The notes below the pieces were generated by a model that saw only the letters and a program-made list of their open reading frames with translations, was not told the DNA's origin and did no database searches. A stretch of DNA of 44,614 bases, taken from contig NZ_JAGGOT010000080.1 of the NCBI RefSeq assembly GCF_018614195.1, positions 1 to 44,614 of the forward strand, read 5' to 3'. Below, piece by piece: positions 1-7,806 of this stretch. Made by a program: the position numbers and the translations under genes. The DNA comes from Streptomyces sp. ISL-43 (lineage in GTDB: Bacteria; Actinomycetota; Actinomycetes; Streptomycetales; Streptomycetaceae). How positions within the stretch are numbered: position 1 is the stretch's first letter; each line of letters begins with the position of its first letter.

Positions 1-52
1 ATTCGGAAAGACTCGTCTAGGACTCGTCCGGCCTTGACCGGGGGCTCCTCCT

Positions 53-73
53 CGGTCAGGGCCGGCCTGACCG
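53..73. promoter_or_regulatory. Inverted repeat just upstream of the first gene
   Basis: CGGTCAGG and CCTGACCG form perfect 8-bp arms around the 5-base centre gccgg, ending 6 bases before the ATG at 80. It could be an operator or an RNA hairpin. No clear ribosome site lies between it and the ATG. Which protein would bind it is not visible; the TetR-type gene at 943 has a different operator in front of it. Confidence 0.35.
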
Positions 74-79
74 GCGCCC

Positions 80-853
80 ATGTCGGCGAACCCCGAACTG
101 GGCGGGGCGTTGGCGGCCTTGGGCGACGGGGCGAGGGAGCCGTTCACCCGGGAGAACCTGGCCGCCCGGCAGGAGCGGGACGCCGCGGCCCGGCCCAGGC
201 CGACGCTCCGCGATCTCCGGGCCGACGGCCGCGTCGAGGTGGACGAGCTGCGTGTGCCGGGAGCGCCGGGCGGGCCGGACGTCACGCTCGTGAGCGCACG
301 GCCCGCCGGGCCGCTGCCGTTGCTGTACTACAAGAGTGCCGGCGGCGGACTCGCGGCGGCACTCGCCCTGCTCACCCGCGATCGGGGCGGGCCCGCACCG
401 ATCGGGCAACTGCTCCTCTGCCCGATGCTCGACGACCGCGACGCCACCTTCTTCAGCCACCAGATGGCCGGCATCGACACCTGGGACCGAACCTCCAACG
501 CCACCGCGTGGCAGGCGCTGCTGGGCGACCGGTACGGGGCCTCGGACCTGTCGCCCTACGCGGCTCCGGCCCGTGCCACTGATCTGTCCGGGCTGCCCCC
601 GGCCTACATCGAGGTCGGGTCTGCCGAGACCTTCAGGGACGAGGACGTGGCCTACGCCAATGCGATCTGGCAGGCCGGCGGCCAAGCCGAACTGCACGTA
701 TGGCCCGGAGCCTTCCACGGCTTCGACACCCTCGCGCCACGGGCGGCGCTCAGCCAGGACGCCCGCAACGCCCGCTCCCGCTGGCTTCGGCGCGTCCTTG
801 CGCAGTCCGCCGCGCACGCGGTCGAGGCTGAGTGTCCGGCTGATCTTCCTTAG
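80..853 (+). CDS. HSL-type alpha/beta hydrolase with an in-frame core deletion
   Basis: The 257-residue product matches the hormone-sensitive-lipase/esterase family, which hydrolyses carboxylic esters and is usually about 300-330 residues. The C-terminal half is well preserved: PMLDD, SPYAAPARATDLSGLPPAYIE-like strand-helix order, the acid region around RDED, and the catalytic His in FHGFD. Near residues 82-87 the sequence jumps from LLYY straight to KSAGGGLAAAL. The oxyanion HGGG motif and the roughly 70 residues that normally lie between it and the GDSAGG nucleophile elbow are absent. The related gene at 13722-14618 in this window keeps the whole segment. The Ser survives but its GxSxG context is broken, so activity is unlikely. 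The frame stays open across the junction (about 326-337), which looks like a clean in-frame deletion. Start taken at ATG 80; there is no good ribosome site. Confidence 0.75.
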   Translation: MSANPELGGALAALGDGAREPFTRENLAARQERDAAARPRPTLRDLRADGRVEVDELRVPGAPGGPDVTLVSARPAGPLPLLYYKSAGGGLAAALALLTRDRGGPAPIGQLLLCPMLDDRDATFFSHQMAGIDTWDRTSNATAWQALLGDRYGASDLSPYAAPARATDLSGLPPAYIEVGSAETFRDEDVAYANAIWQAGGQAELHVWPGAFHGFDTLAPRAALSQDARNARSRWLRRVLAQSAAHAVEAECPADLP

Positions 854-912
854 CGATTACGGCATTTGACCGAGCGTGTGGCGCCGGCCGGGTCGTCGCA
901 CGTGCTAGTTTG

Positions 913-926
913 TGAGCGATCGTTCA
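913..926. promoter_or_regulatory. Probable TetR operator
   Basis: TGAGCGATCGTTCA is a 14-bp palindrome with a single mismatched pair. It resembles the TGAACGATCGTTCA-like operators common for TetR/AcrR regulators. It ends 16 bases before the start of the TetR-type gene at 943, so autoregulation is the natural reading. Confidence 0.6.
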
Positions 927-942
927 ACTACGGGGAGCGTCG

Positions 943-1575
943 ATGGGTCGTCAACAGGTCTGGGACCAACGAGAGGTACTGACCTCCGCCATGCGGCTGT
1001 TCCGCCGTCGCGGATACCTCGGCGCCTCGCTGCGCGACCTCGAAGAGGCGACCGGAATGCACCCGGGCAGCCTGTACCGGGCGTTCCGGAGCAAGGAGGG
1101 ACTGTTCAGCGCCGCGCTGGACGCCTACAACGAGCAGGTGGTCGAAGGCCGGGTCCGCGTCCACCTACGGGAGACCCCGGACCCGGTGGCCGGCATCCGC
1201 TCGTTCTTCACCTCGGCGTTCGAGGCGCACGCCGGTCCGGAACCCGATCCGGGGTGCCTGCTCACCAACACCGCGGTGGAGTCGTTCACCGTTCCGCAGG
1301 CCGTGGCCGGCGTACGCCGGGGGCTGGAGACGATCGAGTCCGGTTTCGCCGACGCGCTGACGCGTGCCCGCGCACAGCAGCTCCTGCCTGCGGAACTCGA
1401 CGTAGAGATGTCGGCCGCCCAGCTCCTGACCCTCTACCAAGGCCTCCTGGTCCTCGTCCGCTCCGGCACGGCCGCCGCCAAACTCCACGCCATCACGGAC
1501 GGAGCCCTGACCTCGATCGGGGCGGGCAAGCCAACCAACCCGACCAACCGAACCAAGAGGAACAGCGATGAGTGA
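943..1575 (+). CDS. TetR/AcrR family transcriptional regulator
   Basis: This 210-residue protein has a classical TetR N-terminal helix-turn-helix at about residues 12-58 (AMRLFRRRGY, then SLRDLEEATGM, then GSLYRAFRSKEGLF), followed by an all-helical ligand domain. A GGGGAGCG ribosome site precedes ATG 943. A near-perfect palindrome at 913-926 is its likely operator. Its last codons overlap the ATG of the next gene by 8 bases (1568-1575), so the SnoaL-like gene is translationally coupled and is the most likely target. The ligand cannot be read from the sequence. Confidence 0.9.
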   Translation: MGRQQVWDQREVLTSAMRLFRRRGYLGASLRDLEEATGMHPGSLYRAFRSKEGLFSAALDAYNEQVVEGRVRVHLRETPDPVAGIRSFFTSAFEAHAGPEPDPGCLLTNTAVESFTVPQAVAGVRRGLETIESGFADALTRARAQQLLPAELDVEMSAAQLLTLYQGLLVLVRSGTAAAKLHAITDGALTSIGAGKPTNPTNRTKRNSDE

Positions 1576-1915
1576 CCAACAGCAGCTCTGGAACGACTAC
1601 GCCGCGTGCTGGTCGGCCGACCCCGCGATACGCCTCGCCGCGCTCGGCGCCGTCGCGGTGGACGACGTCACCTACCGGGACCCGGGAACCGAGGTCGCCG
1701 GTCTTGCCGAACTGGACGCGTACATGAACGGCTTCGCCGGGGCGTTCCCCGGACACCGCTTCCGCATCGACGAGGTCCTCGACCACCACGGCCGGTCGCT
1801 GGCCCGCTGGACCCAGGTCGGCCCGGGCGGCGAGACGTTCATGACGGGTGTGAGCAGCGCGGTGCACCGCGACGGCCTGCTCGCCGACGTGACCGGGTAC
1901 TTCCTCCCCGCCTGA
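1568..1915 (+). CDS. SnoaL/NTF2-like small-ligand protein
   Basis: At 115 residues this protein has the size and pattern of the SnoaL-like NTF2 fold: helix LWNDYAACW, then VTYRDPG, then helix LAELDAYMNGFAGAFPG, then the strands FRIDEVL and RWTQ. These folds bind small hydrophobic molecules and act as isomerases, hydrolases or cyclases; the true substrate is unknown. It overlaps the upstream regulator gene by 8 bases and is almost certainly co-transcribed, so its expression probably answers to the ligand sensed by that regulator. Confidence 0.8.
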   Translation: MSDQQQLWNDYAACWSADPAIRLAALGAVAVDDVTYRDPGTEVAGLAELDAYMNGFAGAFPGHRFRIDEVLDHHGRSLARWTQVGPGGETFMTGVSSAVHRDGLLADVTGYFLPA

Positions 1916-1936
1916 GCGCTTGAGGCTGCCCCGCCG

Positions 1937-1960
1937 CCTCGATGGCGCAGGTCATCGAGG
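1937..1960. terminator. Hairpin between convergent genes
   Basis: CCTCGATG and CATCGAGG form perfect 8-bp arms around an 8-base loop. It lies between the convergent stops at 1915 and 2007. There is no T-tract, which is usual for high-GC actinobacteria, so this is a likely bidirectional terminator. Confidence 0.5.
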
Positions 1961-2006
1961 GGACCGGGCGGGCTGGCCGTCCGCCGGAAGCCGCAGGTCG
2001 TCGCGG

Positions 2007-2510
2007 TCATCCCCGTACGACCGCGCGTACGTTCTCGATGCTGCCGCAGTCGGACGCGAGCTGCCGCTCCCGCTCCTGCAGGAACGCGGCACCGAGCTCG
2101 GCCCGCCGCTCGGCCGGGACGTTTTCCCGGGCGCCGTTGAGGATGGTCCGCTCCTCCTCGTCGATGTGGTGGGAGACCGCCTTGACCAGGTCCTCCAGGC
2201 GGGAGTCCCACTGGTCGGAACCGACCTCGGACACCTCGAGCAGTGCCAGCAGCGCCTCGTTGCCCTCGGCGTGCTCCTCGGCCCCGTGCTCGACCTCCTC
2301 GTTGTCGACGTCCCTGAACCTCTTCAGGGCGCCGTACACCTCGGCCTCCTCCGCCTCGCCGTGCGCGACGAGGAGCGCGGACAGCTTCGCGAGGGCGCCC
2401 GCCCTGTCCGCCTCCACACTGCGCATCCGACGGAAGAGTTCCTCCATCGTGCGGTGGTCCTTGAGGATCACGGCGACGACATCCTGGTTCTCCTGCTTGT
2501 CCGCGGCCAT
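2007..2510 (-). CDS. Hemerythrin-like HHE cation-binding protein
   Basis: The 167-residue product is all-helical and rich in the His/Glu pairs typical of the hemerythrin HHE domain: DHRTMEE near residues 18-24, AHGEAEEAE around 49-57, HGAEEHAE in the middle and HHIDEEE near 116-122. Such proteins carry a di-iron site and bind oxygen or respond to oxidative stress. The start at 2510 is set by a strong AGGAGG ribosome site; the frame stays open further upstream but that part looks non-coding. It is divergent from the membrane gene at 2650, and the 139-bp gap holds a palindrome and a candidate stress promoter. Confidence 0.85.
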   Translation of the reverse strand: MAADKQENQDVVAVILKDHRTMEELFRRMRSVEADRAGALAKLSALLVAHGEAEEAEVYGALKRFRDVDNEEVEHGAEEHAEGNEALLALLEVSEVGSDQWDSRLEDLVKAVSHHIDEEERTILNGARENVPAERRAELGAAFLQERERQLASDCGSIENVRAVVRG

Positions 2511-2566
2511 ACGACGTTCCTCCTGTTGTCGGGCTTTCCCGGGCGCCTGCTCGTTGGCGGTGAGTT

Positions 2567-2601
2567 CAAACCCGGGTGTTTGCGGGGCGCCCACCCGGGC
2601 A
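2567..2601 (+). promoter_or_regulatory. Palindrome plus weak SigB-like promoter
   Basis: CAAAC-N6-GTTTG is an inverted repeat at 2567-2582. From 2578 the strand reads GTTT, a 15-base spacer, then GGGCA (2597-2601). This is one base off the GNNT-N15-GGGTA pattern seen before several other genes here. It would transcribe towards 2650. This is the weakest member of the set. Confidence 0.3.
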
Positions 2602-2649
2602 GCCGCGTCAACGGAGACGAGGACGAGGAGCCCCCGGACGGAGGCCGAG

Positions 2650-3192
2650 ATGTCAACCAACGCACTGATAGCCGTCATCGTCGTGGCGGCGGTCGTCGTG
2701 ATCTTGTTGGCGGCACTGATGTGGACGCTGGCCCGACGACGCCACCTGCGTGAACGGTTCGGACCGGAATACGACCGCACCGTGGAGGAAAGGGGCGACA
2801 AACGGTCCGCCGAGCGCGATCTGCGTGCCCGCGAGGACCGGCACGACCGACTCGACATCAAGGAGCTTCCGGTCGAGCGCCGGCACGAGTACGCGGACGC
2901 GTGGACCGGCGTGCAACAGCGGTTCGTGGACCGGCCGGAGGGTTCCGTGGCCGAGGCCGACGAGCTGGTGACCCGGCTGATGAGCGAGCGCGGCTATCCC
3001 ACCGAGGGATACCAGGGGCAGCTGCGGGACCTGTCGGTCGAGCACGGCCGCACGCTGGAGGAGTACCGGGCCGCCCACGACGTCAAGGTGCGCAGCGGTG
3101 ACGGAGAGGCGACGACGGAGGAGCTGCGCGGGGCGATGGTCCACTACCGCACCCTGTTCGAGGACCTGCTCTCCGACGAGAGGAGCCGATGA
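2650..3192 (+). CDS. Membrane-anchored hydrophilic protein
   Basis: The 180-residue product has one strong N-terminal membrane helix (residues about 5-27, rich in V, I, A and L), then RRR and a long charged, helical cytoplasmic part. Its C-terminal third (ADAWTGVQQRFVD, SVAEADELVTRLM, and LRGAMVHYRTLFEDLL at the end) recurs in the next gene, at 3194, where the corresponding words are RYRTTWKEIQGRFVD and LRQALRAYRSLINRLL. The two genes therefore share a domain and are 1 base apart (stop 3192, ATG 3194). GGAGG lies just before ATG 2650. The function is unknown; the company of hemerythrin and a stress-like promoter suggests an envelope stress protein. Confidence 0.75.
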   Translation: MSTNALIAVIVVAAVVVILLAALMWTLARRRHLRERFGPEYDRTVEERGDKRSAERDLRAREDRHDRLDIKELPVERRHEYADAWTGVQQRFVDRPEGSVAEADELVTRLMSERGYPTEGYQGQLRDLSVEHGRTLEEYRAAHDVKVRSGDGEATTEELRGAMVHYRTLFEDLLSDERSR

Positions 3193-3193
3193 C

Positions 3194-3787
3194 ATGCAGA
3201 ACCGCGACGAGAAGGCAGGACGAGGGACATCCGAGCCCGTCCTGACGACGGAAGACCTCGCGCATCCCGCGCCGCCCGGTGACCGGGACCCGGCCGTCTA
3301 CCCGGGCGAGGCCACGGGCGGGCGGAGCGAGACGGGGCAGACCCCGGCGCCGGCGGACGGGCCCCCCGGGAGCCCGGAACCGGATCGCGACCGGGGGCTT
3401 GAACCGGGACTCGTGCCGGAACCCGGCCGAGACGAGTTCGGGGAGCGGGACGCCGAGCAGAAGTCCGACGTCGACCGGGCGGCCTTCACGGAACCGGACA
3501 CCGGCTCCCGGAGCGACGGGGAACCGCTCATGGACGCTGCGGAGGCCGAGCGCTACCGCACCACGTGGAAGGAGATCCAGGGCCGATTCGTGGACGACCC
3601 CCAGGAGGCGGTCCGCTCGGCGGACACTCTCGTGGCCGAGGTCATGCAGACGTTCGCGGGCACCCTTTCGGAACACCGGAGCGGACTGGAGAAGCAGTGG
3701 GACCGCGGTGAGCAGGTCGCCACCGAAGACCTCAGGCAGGCCCTGCGCGCCTACCGCTCGCTGATCAACCGGCTGCTCGACACCTGA
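3194..3787 (+). CDS. Hydrophilic protein sharing a C-terminal domain with its neighbour
   Basis: This 197-residue protein has a disordered, Pro/Asp/Glu-rich first half (about residues 1-112) and an ordered helical C-terminal domain (about 115-197) that resembles the C-terminal third of the upstream membrane protein. There is no membrane segment or signal peptide. AGGAG at 3181-3185 sits 8 bases before ATG 3194, inside the end of the previous gene, so the pair should be translationally coupled. The soluble and anchored copies may interact; that is inference. I do not recognise a named family. Confidence 0.7.
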   Translation: MQNRDEKAGRGTSEPVLTTEDLAHPAPPGDRDPAVYPGEATGGRSETGQTPAPADGPPGSPEPDRDRGLEPGLVPEPGRDEFGERDAEQKSDVDRAAFTEPDTGSRSDGEPLMDAAEAERYRTTWKEIQGRFVDDPQEAVRSADTLVAEVMQTFAGTLSEHRSGLEKQWDRGEQVATEDLRQALRAYRSLINRLLDT

Positions 3788-3844
3788 GCCCGGAGCGGGC
3801 GGACCCGGCCGCCGAGCGACGCGTGCGGTGGAACCGTGGGGCGT

Positions 3845-4381
3845 TCACCGCAGGGCGTCGGCGGCGGGCACGACGCGGGCGGACATGTTGACCTCCATCA
3901 TGCGCAAGGCAGCGTCGGCCAGATCCTCGTGGATGTGGGCGACGGCGTCACGCGCGACGGTGATCGACAGACGGCGGATGTGCGCGTCGAGGGCCGAGTA
4001 GAGCACGCACTGCTCGGTGACCTGCCCGCACAGCACGAGGTGGTCGACGTCCAGGGTGCGCAGCAGGTAGGCGAGCGGCGTCTCGTAGAACACGGAATGG
4101 CGGGCCTTGACGATGAAGTACGAGTCCTCGTCCGGCCTGACGGGCTCGACGAGGTCGGCGTGCGGGCCGGCGAGGGCCGCTTCCAGGATCTCGCCGAGGT
4201 GGGAGCGCCACTTTCCGAAGTTGTCGTTGGCGTAGATGACGGGAATCCGCCGGTCGCGCGCCTGCTCCAGCAGGTTCACCACCGCAGGAAGCGCCCGGGC
4301 GACGGAGGGAGTGAGCCGATCGGCATCGTCGTGCTCGTACGTGTTGAGCATGTCGATGATGACAAGAGCGGTCTTCGCCAT
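3845..4381 (-). CDS. Isochorismatase-family cysteine hydrolase
   Basis: The protein (178 residues from ATG 4381) has the isochorismatase-like catalytic triad: D10 in ALVIIDMLN, K92 in IVKARHS and C125 in GQVTEQCV, preceded by the usual cis-peptide position. This family includes nicotinamidases, isochorismatases and small amidases; the exact substrate is not evident. A GTG two codons upstream (4387) is also in frame, but GGGAGG is spaced correctly for the ATG and too close to the GTG. The gene stands alone and is convergent with the genes at 2650-3787. Confidence 0.85.
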   Translation of the reverse strand: MAKTALVIIDMLNTYEHDDADRLTPSVARALPAVVNLLEQARDRRIPVIYANDNFGKWRSHLGEILEAALAGPHADLVEPVRPDEDSYFIVKARHSVFYETPLAYLLRTLDVDHLVLCGQVTEQCVLYSALDAHIRRLSITVARDAVAHIHEDLADAALRMMEVNMSARVVPAADALR

Positions 4382-4572
4382 GGCCACAAACCTCCCAGAT
4401 CCTGGGGCGGGAGGCCGGTGACCGGGCCGGAGGAGGTCACCCGTCCCGCCGGTGCGCGCGGATCGGCACGACGGATCGGCGGGCGCGGTGCGTGGCTCGC
4501 GGCCCGGCGACGCCGACGGGACTACGGTGGAGAAGTCGTGTCCGAAGCCTGCGGCGGATGAGGTGGGCAGCT

Positions 4573-5367
4573 GTGTCGACGTGGACGTCGAGTCACGAGG
4601 TGTCGGGTGCGCCGTGCTGGGTGAGCCTCACGGCCCGGGACCTGGCCGCCGCCGAGCGGTTCTACGCTGCCGTGCTGGGCTGGGAATTCCGCCGCACCCG
4701 CCTCGGGGAGGACTTCTCGATCGCCTCCCGGGGCGGGGCTCCCGTCGCGGGCATCGGCGCACTGGCCGGACGCCTGGGCCTGCCGGTCGCGTGGACGCCG
4801 TACTTCGCGGTGGAGGACGCGGACGTCACCGCAGCGCGGATCCGGGAGCGCGGCGCCACCATGGCGGTCGGCCCCCTCGGCTTCGTCACCGGCCGGGCCG
4901 GCCTGGCCGCCGACCCCGCGGGGGCCGCCTTCGGGTTCTGGCAGGGCGAGGTCATTCCCGACTGGACGGTGGGCCGGGAGAGCGCGCCGGCGTGGCTGGA
5001 ACTGCGGACGCGCGACGCGTTCGCGGCAGCCATCTTCTACGGTGAGGTCCTCGGCTGGGCCGAGGAGGGGTCGGGCTGCTGCACCGTCTCCTACGAGCAC
5101 GACCACGTCGTGCTGCGTCACCGCCGCGTCACCGTCGCCCGCATCAGCGGGGGAGCCCTCGAAGAGGACCCGGACCCGCAGGTCCGCCCCCGCTGGCACG
5201 TCCACTTCACCGTGCCCGACCTGGAGGCGGCGGCCGAGGCCGCCACCCGCATGGGCGGGAGCACCGCCTCCGCCGTCGCGACCTCCAGCGTCAGCCGCGA
5301 ACTCGTACTGGCCGACCCCGACGGGGCGCTCTTCACCGTCGTCGCACCCCAGGACACCGCCGGCTGA
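4573..5367 (+). CDS. Two-domain VOC (glyoxalase/bleomycin-resistance fold) protein
   Basis: About 264 residues form two VOC modules. The first begins with CWVSLTARDLAAAERFYAAVLGWEF and the second with AWLELRTRDAFAAAIFYGEVLGWAEE; each ends with the typical ADPAGAAFGFWQ or LADPDGALFTVV strand. The architecture resembles the mycobacterial CFP30B-like proteins. VOC proteins act as metal-dependent lyases, dioxygenases or drug-binding proteins; the substrate is unknown. I chose GTG 4573 because GAGGTGG lies at good spacing and the N-terminus (STWTSSHEV) then matches the family. ATG 4558 is the alternative. Confidence 0.8.
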   Translation: MSTWTSSHEVSGAPCWVSLTARDLAAAERFYAAVLGWEFRRTRLGEDFSIASRGGAPVAGIGALAGRLGLPVAWTPYFAVEDADVTAARIRERGATMAVGPLGFVTGRAGLAADPAGAAFGFWQGEVIPDWTVGRESAPAWLELRTRDAFAAAIFYGEVLGWAEEGSGCCTVSYEHDHVVLRHRRVTVARISGGALEEDPDPQVRPRWHVHFTVPDLEAAAEAATRMGGSTASAVATSSVSRELVLADPDGALFTVVAPQDTAG

Positions 5368-5392
5368 GGCGGCTCCTCGTGCGGCTCCGGGA

Positions 5393-5416
5393 GCATGAGG
5401 AGGGGGCTGCGGGGTA
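5393..5416 (+). promoter_or_regulatory. SigB-like stress promoter before the DUF6328 gene
   Basis: GCAT at 5393-5396, a 15-base spacer, and GGGTA at 5412-5416 (extended GGGTAGGTGC). This matches the Streptomyces SigB pattern GNNT-N14-16-GGGTA, and the same pattern recurs before five other genes here. The -10 lies 36 bases before ATG 5453. Confidence 0.5.
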
Positions 5417-5452
5417 GGTGCTGTCGGACGGGACATTTCAGGGAGGCACGTC

Positions 5453-5938
5453 ATGCCGGGAGGTACCCGGGAGGGTCGGGACGAGACCGCGGAAGAGCGC
5501 GCGGACCGGCAGTGGCAGGAGCTCATCCAGGAGATCCGTGTCGCCCAGACGGGAGTCCAGATCCTGTTCGGCTTCCTGCTCACAGTGGCCTTCACACCCG
5601 TCTTCGAAGGGCTCGCGCAGACCGAGAAGACGATCTACATCGTGACGGTGGTGCTGGGGTCGCTGGCGACCGGCGCGCTGATCGGGCCCGTCGCCTTCCA
5701 CCGCATCGTCTCGGGGCGCCGGATCAAGCCCGAGGCGGTCGCGTGGGCCTCGCGCCTGACCTGCGCGGGCCTCGTCCTGTTGCTGGCCACCTGTACCGCG
5801 GCCCTCTTCCTCGTCCTGCGCGTCGCGGCCCACAACGGCCTCGTGCCGTGGCTCGTGGGCGGCGTGCTGGGCTGGTACCTGCTGTGCTGGTTCGTGCTGC
5901 CCCTGTGGGCGCGGATCCGCTACACGGCGGAGCACTGA
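5453..5938 (+). CDS. DUF6328 four-helix membrane protein (copy 1)
   Basis: The 161-residue product has a charged N-terminus with the family signature RVAQTGVQILFGFLL (about residues 30-44), then four hydrophobic helices (about 37-55, 63-85, 100-125 and 130-152). GGGAGG lies 6 bases before ATG 5453. A second family member at 34516-35094 repeats the signature and topology, and both genes have a SigB-like promoter. The function is unknown; the family is widespread in stress-responsive actinobacterial contexts, and a role in the envelope stress response is inference. Confidence 0.85.
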   Translation: MPGGTREGRDETAEERADRQWQELIQEIRVAQTGVQILFGFLLTVAFTPVFEGLAQTEKTIYIVTVVLGSLATGALIGPVAFHRIVSGRRIKPEAVAWASRLTCAGLVLLLATCTAALFLVLRVAAHNGLVPWLVGGVLGWYLLCWFVLPLWARIRYTAEH

Positions 5939-5995
5939 CCCCGGGGACCAGGACCCGGCCACGTCTTCGTAGGCCGGCGCGTGGTCGCGGAGAGC

Positions 5996-7540
5996 TCAGC
6001 CGCGGTGGATCCGGTCGATGCCGTACCACTTCGACACGCAGGCGGCGACCCAGTCCCGCTGGTAGTTCCGCGTGAAGAAGGGCTCGGCGAGACTGCCGAT
6101 GTACAGGGGCTGGTAGGCCACATCCGTCGCGCCCCGCGCTGCCTCGCTCCGGATGCGGGCGTTCTGGGCGTCCCAGGCCACGGAACGGGTGACGGTGGCG
6201 GTCGTGAGGTCCTGGACGGCCGGTACGAGCACGGCCACCGAGGCCAGCGTCAGGCCGCCCGCCGCCACGGCGCTGGTCACGAGGACCGCGTAGGCCCTGT
6301 GGCTGCCCGCGAGCCACCGGCCGCCCCACGCCCCCAGCAGGGCCCCGTAGCCGCAGAGCGCCAGTTCCATCGGTACGAGATAGCTCGTCCACGTGCGGGC
6401 GTACGTCCACCCGGTCGGGCCGTAGCCGCTGCGCAGGCCCACCACCACCGCGAGCGACCCCAGCACCACCACGGGCACGGGGAGCAGCAGCAGGGGGATG
6501 AGCACCTTGCGCGGGACGGTCCGCCGCGGCTCCAGCATGCGGGGCGCGGGCCCGCGGAACACGCTCGCCAGGCCCAGCAGGACGCCGACGGCCGCGGCTC
6601 CGAGGTAGGCCCACTGGCCGGTGACGGAGTCCCACATGTGCAGCCAGTCCCGGATGGTGCCCTTGAGTTCGCCCGCGGAGAGCAGGGACTCCTTGGCCGG
6701 CTGCTGGGCCCGGCGCCACCGGGCGCCCGGGGAGGTGTAGAGCACGACCAGACCGCAGACGAGGCCGGAGCACCAGAGCAGGCACCAGGTGAACGGACGC
6801 CAGTTCCGCGTCAGGCCGAGAAGGGGCAGGCAGAGCAGCCCGACCGCGCCGGCGAGCAGCCCGCTGACGAGTGAGAACGGCTCGCTGAGGGTGCCGAGCG
6901 CGAAGCCGATGAGGAACGCCGAGACGAAGCCGGCCACGCGGACGGCGGTACGGGGATGGCGGACGGTCCGGATGGCCAGCAGGAGCGCCCACAGCCCGAT
7001 GACGCTCGGAACGGTGTGGGAGATCGTGGCGGGGGCCCACAGCAGTACCTGGTAGCTGCGGGTGCCCGCGAAGTAGACGAGGGCCTGGACGACCAGGGCG
7101 CAGGCGGTCAGGAGCAGCAGCCGGGGTCTGCCGCCGAGGAACCGGACGAAGTCACGTCCCAGCAGGACCAGTACGACGGTGAAGGCGACGGCGATGACCG
7201 TCGGCAGGATCTTGGTCCCGGCCAGTCCGTCGCCGTAGACGACACCGCTCAGGAAGGCGTTGGCGATCCTGCCGTTCTGGGTCATGTAGAAGTCGGAGGT
7301 GATGCCGAAGACCCCCATGTCGCGGGATTTCCACGCGGCGCACCAGTCGTCGGACGTGGGCCGTACGTAGAGCCCGAGGAAGCACCCGACGGAGACCAGG
7401 GCTCCCGCCGCCGCGACGAGCGTCGCCCCGGCCGCCGGGAGGAGCCCGCGCAGGAAGGGGCGGCGGCCGGTTCCCCGGCCCGCCGCGGAGGGAGGGGGCT
7501 GGACGTCCTCGCCCTCGCCCTTGCCCGCAGCAGTGCTCAT
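5996..7540 (-). CDS. DUF6056-like polytopic membrane protein
   Basis: At 514 residues this is a multi-helix membrane protein (roughly 10-11 hydrophobic segments) with an extracytoplasmic DDWC...W loop after the first helix (SDDWCAAWKS, about residues 63-72), as in DUF6056 proteins and GT-C-like glycosyltransferases where acidic residues in the first loop are important. It ends with a soluble tail containing ACVSKWYGIDRIHRG. ATG 7540 was chosen because the sequence just downstream (MSTAAGKGEGED) looks like a genuine hydrophilic N-terminus; the ribosome site (AAGGG) is weak. It is divergent from the secreted GH15-like gene at 7807, which suggests a shared role with cell-surface sugars, but that is inference. 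Confidence 0.75.
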   Translation of the reverse strand: MSTAAGKGEGEDVQPPPSAAGRGTGRRPFLRGLLPAAGATLVAAAGALVSVGCFLGLYVRPTSDDWCAAWKSRDMGVFGITSDFYMTQNGRIANAFLSGVVYGDGLAGTKILPTVIAVAFTVVLVLLGRDFVRFLGGRPRLLLLTACALVVQALVYFAGTRSYQVLLWAPATISHTVPSVIGLWALLLAIRTVRHPRTAVRVAGFVSAFLIGFALGTLSEPFSLVSGLLAGAVGLLCLPLLGLTRNWRPFTWCLLWCSGLVCGLVVLYTSPGARWRRAQQPAKESLLSAGELKGTIRDWLHMWDSVTGQWAYLGAAAVGVLLGLASVFRGPAPRMLEPRRTVPRKVLIPLLLLPVPVVVLGSLAVVVGLRSGYGPTGWTYARTWTSYLVPMELALCGYGALLGAWGGRWLAGSHRAYAVLVTSAVAAGGLTLASVAVLVPAVQDLTTATVTRSVAWDAQNARIRSEAARGATDVAYQPLYIGSLAEPFFTRNYQRDWVAACVSKWYGIDRIHRG

Positions 7541-7806
7541 GTACCAGCCCTTCGCAGCGCGGCCGGGCCGAAGAGGCGGCCGATGCGGCCGCCGGGTGAG
7601 GTGACCGCACGGCCCGCGAACACCCATGATGTGCACGGCCCGCCGCCACCGGCATCCCGGGTGCGCCCGGACGGTCACGGAGCCGCGAAGCCCCTCGGGA
7701 ATTCCCGCTCACCCGCGCGGCGGCGTGCCGTGGCAGCCTCCGCACGGCTCTCCCAGGATGGGGAATCCGGGGCCACGCGCAGGCGGTCCCTCCGGAGGGA
7801 GTGTCG

